From NCBI RefSeq assembly GCF_050436995.1, contig NC_134765.1, positions 2,383,501 through 2,447,500 on the forward strand: a DNA stretch of 64,000 nucleotides. Reading direction: 5' to 3'. The stretch comes from Anticarsia gemmatalis. Lineage: Eukaryota > Arthropoda > Insecta > Lepidoptera > Erebidae. Of the stretch, positions 58,326 to 64,000 are shown piece after piece; position 1 is the stretch's first letter; the number at the start of each line of letters is the position of its first letter. A program made the translations under genes and the position numbers. The notes beneath the pieces are model-generated. The model did no database searches, was not told the DNA's origin, and was given only the letters and a program-made list of their open reading frames with translations.

Positions 58326-58440
58326 TACTCTCATTGCTGGGCAAGAGTTTCCTCTCGGAAATAGGGAGGGACTAGGCTTTTTTCCACCTCGCTGGCCGAG
58401 TGCGGGCCTTGCCACAAAATAAGACGAAACTCTCACACTC
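58326..58440 (+). repeat. interspersed repeat, TGCTGGGCAAGAG type
   Basis: CATTGCTGGGCAAGAGTTTC, GGGAGGGACTAGGC and CGCTGGCCGAGTGCGGGCCTT; best-preserved of four copies (others 28535, 33275, 62450). Confidence 0.55.
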
Positions 58441-58825
58441 ATAAAGAATTTACGTTTAGACTGTAGCTAAATCTTAAAGGAATTTGTTTTAATTGCCCAA
58501 TAGAATAAATTATAGAACATTTCATTGATACTACTTAGAATTAAAAATAAAAACATGTTCGATGTTATCTCCGGTGCGATGACATTGGACATTTTTATAT
58601 GAGGAAGACTTGTTTGCCTTCCAACAACTTTCCTCTAAATAATACTTGTTTACTTCTAAATGTTTTACTACCAGTTATAAAATCTATACAGGAGAGGCAC
58701 GTGAGAACGGAGTATTAAAACCAAATGAAGTCTAGAAAGTTCTTATTCTTTCTTCGCTACGCTTCTCTACATAATGCTCTGCATCCCCCTTTCCGAGCTA
58801 GTGTTGTTAAAAAATATTAGATAGC

Positions 58826-59052
58826 CAGTTGCGCTCAGCAGTCGGTGAACGATTTGTTGGTGAAGCAAACCTTGGCGCGGGCATTAGACGGGTGACCGCA
58901 TAGTGGTATTTGAACTGGGAGGGCACGTAAAAAGCCAGTGCCGATAATTGTCAAATAAAATAACAGTCGATAAGCCACGTCAAAGGTCTTAGGCTGGATT
59001 GAGCAGCTTTGACATTAGGTTGACCACTAACCATACGATAAGAACGAGAAGA
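58826..59052 (+). mobile_element. SINE-like repeat
   Basis: Ordered motifs are GTTGCGCTCAGCAGTCGG, TGAAGCAAACCTTGGCGCG, GACGGGTGACCGCATAGTGG, CCACGTCAAAGGTCTTAGG and TTGACCACTAACCATACGAT, with an AAGAACGAGAAGA tail. GGGTGACCGC resembles a 5S rRNA segment, so a 5S-related head is possible. Alternatively it is a LINE 3' end. No coding frame. Confidence 0.5.
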
Positions 59053-60911
59053 TCTGATTATTTTTCTTTCTGGAATATCATTTTGTGATTCAACTCTCAA
59101 AATAGAATTTTATGTTGTAGAGTTTATGGTACTTATCATATTATTTTTAACATCTAATTAAGCCATTTCTTTGTAGCTGGTAAAATAGCATTGATGTAAG
59201 GTCAATTTTGATTACACGCAACAAAAAAGTATTGTAAGGCCTCACGGGCCACGGCTCACTAATGTCTAAGCAACTAAGTAGATAATATGTAATACCTAAT
59301 CGTTATAAATATCATAAAAAGTCACTTAAGTTATAATAATTTGACATTTGCAATACTTTACCAGGAAAATTATTGCAAATATCATATTATCATCACTACG
59401 TGTTATGACAATAAGTCCTCTCGTCACGTCGGACCAAAATTAATTTAAAATCTACTGAACGAGTTCCCATGCATTTTTTACCAGGAAATAGAGAAAATCA
59501 CGAGATATAGAGAGAGAGACAGAGAAAAAGATTGAGATAATATTTAAAACAAATTACTAATAAATTACTCGTTGCGAAGGTCACTCTTCTAACTCGCAAG
59601 TTAGTTATAAGCTGGGCTAGCTTTTTGCCACATTTGTAGACGTAACTCAACTAGCTCTGCGAAGATTTACCTAAACTGGTTAAGTAGTTTTACTAAGAAA
59701 GCGTAACAGACAAATCTACGGTCACATTGTTATACATACAAAGATAAAATCACGCCTTGTACCCAAATGGGTAGGCAGAGACCAGAAATCTACAGTAGGT
59801 ACGATCCTTACAAACTTACTTTGCTTCATTCGCATCCATAAATCTTGTCATACAAGATCGCCGGTTACGAGTACCACGCAACTTATCTTCTTGCAAGACA
59901 AAAAAAAAGTCTATATGGGTATATCCTTCCCCTACCATCAGCGTTCCCCCAGGCATTTCCATTTACGTTCACATTTAAGGTTATATAAGTTTATAAGTAA
60001 TAAGTATTATAAAGTTTATATAAGTTTTATAAAACTAACACGTCAATCGTTAATGTGCGGCAAACTTGAAAGCACAGGCTAACATTGAAAACTTGGACTT
60101 TGACAAGCTGTGGTTTATAATAATGGAGATGAACGATTTAACCTTAAAACTACCGGTATCCCCATTAGGTCAGTTTTCGAGGCCATTCTAAACGTTACGT
60201 TAAGTTGGTAACAATGTATTATAATTAAGGGCTACCAATGTTACAAGAGTGAATTTATGAAAATTGATAAAGTTTGACTGCTGGTCATTACTGTGTGGTA
60301 GTAATATATACATTTTATGTTTACTTTCGTTATAATTAAAATTTGGGTTTTTTGAGTGCCGTTATTTGGCAGAAATCACTTTAACCTCCACAAAAATGTA
60401 CTATTTAATGAGCGAATCTGCTGATATTCCCCTTGCTAATAAATCTGTAATTCATATGTTCCTGTATTAAATAAAATCGGAAGTTACCCTAACATTTTAA
60501 GAGCTAAACTACAGAATTTGGCAGGGTGGTAGACAATATCCAGGAGATAAGCTAAGCTTATTTTCATTGAGTAACGGCGCAGAAAACAGCTAGTTGTCGC
60601 AGAATTATTACCGTAATTCGTTTCCTCCACATCCATCACGCATGTCACATTTTAAATACGTAGTGCCTTTAAATAATATGTACCTTGGCCCTGCTAACAA
60701 AAAAATATGCCGCTACGATCAATTACATACATGTATGTAGTTCTAATAATAATGTTGGTCACTAATATATTGGAGGATCACGTTTCTTTCATGAAATTGA
60801 GACACGTGTAGCAATACTAAGAATTATTCATATAATAAAACTTAAGTAAATTGAGAATAAAAAATGTTGGTAACAACATTTTGTCATGCTAGCCTAGCCT
60901 TTTTCCTGACT
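59053..60911. other. non-coding stretch with two repeats
   Basis: About 59615-59725 is a decayed Helitron-like or LINE-end fragment (GGCTAGCTTTTTGCC; ACTGGTTAAGTAGTTTT). 59734-59811 is the AATCACGCC repeat, listed separately. No gene. Confidence 0.35.
59734..59811 (+). repeat. short interspersed repeat (AATCACGCC type)
   Basis: AAAATCACGCCTTGTACCC followed by GGGTAGGCAGAGACCAGAAA and TAGGTACGATCC. Confidence 0.6.
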
Positions 60912-61135
60912 ATATTAGAATCGGCTATCAGTCTCACCGGATGCAGCTGAATACCAATATTTTACATGGAGCGACTGCTTCTCGGACCTCCACAGCCCGG
61001 TTACCTGGATTATAATACGATACCTCTCGATAAGACAGGTTGTTAGATTTTTCAAGCTTCTGACTACTGGTAACAACTGACAAAGATCTTCTAAAAGTAC
61101 AGCTGCAACCAACCTTTTTTAACATGCCTTTCGAA
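60912..61135 (+). repeat. interspersed repeat, CCGGATGCAGCTGA type
   Basis: CACCGGATGCAGCTGAATACC, ACATGGAGCGACTGC, CCGGTTACCTGG, TACCTCTCGATAAGACAGG, TCTGACTACTGGTAACAAC. It looks like a known-style lepidopteran dispersed repeat. There is no second copy in the window, so the call rests on recall of the pattern. Overlapping minus-strand frames are not genes. Confidence 0.4.
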
Positions 61136-62449
61136 ATCTTTGCCAAAATGGTTTTAAAATCATTGTTTTGCGTTATTTATTACTTAAGTTGGTGACCAAG
61201 TACCTACACACCCAGTCTATTTATACTAATGCACATTCTCTTATTTAGTATTTTATTATATTATCTATCGTCATAAGAAACAACATTCATATTCGATTGT
61301 GACCTCAACCTTAACAATGCATCCGTTTCTATAAACGTACATCTTTACATAATTTTACATTTATTTCTAAAACGAAATTCTAATGTCTGTCTCAAGCCCA
61401 TTTTTACATCGATAAAATAAAATTATTTGACACATTGACATTATTTTTTCGAAATTATTAAATTCGCGACTTATACTTTTTAATATCACTTGTTTATAAC
61501 CATGTGGTGTTATTTCTTTATTGTTGTTTTGAGTATTAAATATAAGCATAATAAGTGACTTAGCACAATGTATTTTCGGTGTTATATGTAGGAAAACATA
61601 TGATTTTCAAAATTATTCATCATATTTCATGAAAACGAGATTTCATCAAATATTGAAGGTGTTCGTTTTTGAACTTCTCCTATTCTATTCTAACACGGAG
61701 TTGGCAGCTTCGGATATAATATAAACATGCCTTTTAATCTGGTACCATAGTACGCTGTACGACTGATATTTTACAACGAATAAAATTGAGATAAGAAGCA
61801 AATGAAATTTCCAAGAATATTCGTTTTCCTTGATTCTAGTAAGGCCTCTGTATGTAACTTTAAAAAGCTGATCTCAAATCTAGCCTGGGTATCTATTAAA
61901 TGTGGGTCAAAAAACAGTCTATCTATAATTAGGAACGATACATATAAGCTATAATAAAGCTACAATTTTAATTCACATTTTTTGTAGTACATAATAAAGT
62001 CACAAAAAACTCAAGGCTTCTAGTACATAGCTAAGCAATATTTTTTTCTCTAAAACTAGTTAAACTTTAGCTTCACTATTTTATGGCGTAGGAGTCTAAA
62101 ATACCTCGAGAGGTGTAAAAAATATTTACATAAATAAAGACATATATAAAAACTAAATTAAACCGATAGTAGGAGCTTAATTTTATGCATTTATGCATAC
62201 TCAATAATATAGATCTATTTTGTGGATGACTTTATGCCACACATTCGAAGTCACCTATATTTTTGAATTATGAATTTATATTTCGTAACTAGAATCATTG
62301 GTGTGAACTAACGGGTGCGATACCGCCCCCCCAGTGGGCACTGGAGCTGTTGATAGAGGGCAGTAGCGTGTCTAAATACGAATTCTACGACGTCTAAATA
62401 CAAATTACTATATAAAATTGGCAATACCTATGTTTATTAACGTACACTG
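61136..62449. other. non-coding stretch
   Basis: A short C/G-rich patch at about 62310-62365 (ACCGCCCCCCCAGTGGGCAC) stands out. No gene. Confidence 0.35.
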
Positions 62450-62575
62450 TCCCATTGCTGGGTAAAGGTCTCCCCAAAAATCTTCTACTGGTTTCTGTCT
62501 TACTGTCGCACGCCATTCCTCCAAATAGGTGTCCAAACCTTTGCACCAGATCAGGTTATAAACCAACAGGGGCGC
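62450..62575 (+). repeat. interspersed repeat, TGCTGGGTAAAGGTC type
   Basis: CCCATTGCTGGGTAAAGGTC and CTTACTGTCGCACGCCATTCC; diverged copy of the 58326 family. Confidence 0.45.
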
Positions 62576-64000
62576 TGAATAATTTTTCCTTATAAAGGGG
62601 ATGATAGTTCAAAGGTTGAGAGCCTATACACCCTTATTTACACTCTAATTTTACAGCTTTTTTAAACATTCGAGATCTTTTTTAGAATATCGTTTGTGTT
62701 TGAAGCAGGAAATCTTAAAAAGTTCTGTCGTTAGTGATCATTTAATGAAAACGATAATTAATTAATTATAATGACAGCCAGGTTATTTTTTTAAGTTTAC
62801 GATACGTAATTTGTTAACAACATCCTTATATTGCGCAACCGTGTTTTATTAGTAATTAAAAATTAAAATTATTTTATAACTTTGTTTTTCCGGAATATGT
62901 GCCATATAGTTCCAATATTAATTGTCGTTTATTAAAATAATTAAGAATTCACCACGCCCTTTAAAGTATTGTAAATCTAAAAATGTAAATAAAAAATTGA
63001 ATGTCAAAATGATTACAATCTTGCATTTATCACACCACATCATTTTTCTTTACTTATGATTTATGAATGTATGATAATTATGACATTCTAATAGTTATAA
63101 GAAAATATAAAACAATATCGCTATGACGTTAATTGCATATTAACAATCTACATTGACGTTGTTTTAAAAATCATAAATTTATATTTGCATTGATTGCAGT
63201 GCATTTTGATCATATGCGGCTAATATATTGTTCCATTTTCCGGTTAGCCTTGCAAAACCTTTTAGTTATCACGGAAACTGTAGTTTGTAATTTTAAGGTT
63301 TTATTTTCAAGTAAGGTTAACTGGTGCAGATATTAGCTTAACTTTAAAACTATCAACCGTTCCATTTAAAATTTACATCGGTAGTGAATATATATTTCAC
63401 TTCCTGATTTTAGAATACCCAAGAATAGGTAATGTAAAGAGATCCTTATCCGCTTTGACTCCTTTTCTGTTTATTCGTTCCTTCGTTTTTTAGAAAACAG
63501 ACTTGTTGACACTTACGAATTGGACATAATTATATAGGGATAAAACTAATAAATACCGGCAAAATAAAATTCTTTATGAAAATATTGAGATAACCGAAAC
63601 ATTAATATAGACAATATGCATGAAAGCGCTGGTTTACTAACTACTATATATTTTTTTTATTTCTATCCTACTTACTATTTTTCATGCCAAGTTTATTTAT
63701 GATATTGACCTTTGAATACATAGTACGTGGAAAATGTATCAAATCAACGAAACTGATCAAGACTGATAATAAAAATCTCAGCCCTAATAAATAGTAAACG
63801 CATACATACATACGTAATATCACGCCTTTTTCCCATAGTAAACGTATGTACTATGTAAATAAGTGTACAAAAATAATCTTGATTGACAACATAATAATTT
63901 ACGACCACAGTTCCTCTAACGCCCACTGTTTTAAAAAGCGACGTGCCATAGATAAGATATCATACGAAATGTAAATAAGCGCGTTGAAACAAAACTTACT
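62576..64000. other. non-coding stretch to window end
   Basis: AT-rich with no exon. One short repeat of the AATCACGCC family at 63795-63855 (CATACATACATACGTAATATC then ACGCCTTTTTCCCATAG). Confidence 0.4.

Overview
This is AT-rich eukaryotic DNA, most likely from a moth or butterfly. The assignment rests on the interspersed repeats. They include Helitron-like elements starting near CTATACTAATATTATAAA and ending in CTAG, tRNA-derived SINEs, a CR1/Jockey-type LINE tail ending in ATTTTG repeats, and small elements carrying AATCACGCC / GGTAGGCAGAGACC. There are no operons, bacterial genes, rRNA genes or CRISPR arrays. Nearly all the window is intergenic or intronic.

One protein gene is supported. 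It is a two-exon gene on the + strand. A short first coding exon (32289-32322) has an insect-type start context and a GTACGT donor. It joins in phase, across a 13.3 kb intron, to a terminal exon (45642-45991) behind a good polypyrimidine tract and AG. The predicted 127-residue protein has a very basic N-terminus, a Ser/Thr/Pro-rich linker and a helix with a leucine-zipper-like heptad (L60, L67, I74, L81, F88). I do not recognise the family. The first AATAAA after the stop is at 47398. A second, weaker candidate is a 120-codon intact ORF on the minus strand (12821-13183).

Layout: 1-16.4 kb is non-coding with SINEs, Helitron-like elements and small DNA elements. 16.58-18.55 kb is a ~2 kb unit bounded by a perfect 18-bp inverted repeat; it holds a ~340 bp (TAAAA)n array and a 66-bp-arm hairpin. 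18.6-32 kb is non-coding with more Helitron-like copies, a 53-bp near-perfect palindrome, a nested pair of MITEs and a CpG-rich block. 32-47.4 kb is the gene. 47.4-52.1 kb holds MITEs, Helitron-like copies and a truncated LINE with its reverse-transcriptase C-terminus. 52-64 kb is non-coding and contains hAT-type and unclassified MITEs, two of them with perfect 8-bp target duplications.

The most notable signals are: the 225-bp element at 56451-56675 with ~50-bp inverted repeats and an intact 8-bp duplication; the 2 kb TIR unit with its internal hairpin; two palindromes with 1-nt centres; the element nested in another at 27.9-28.3 kb; and a marked excess of the E-box CACGTG (about 44 sites counted by eye, roughly 5-6 expected from composition). 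I saw no complete autonomous transposon and no obvious novel multi-gene system.
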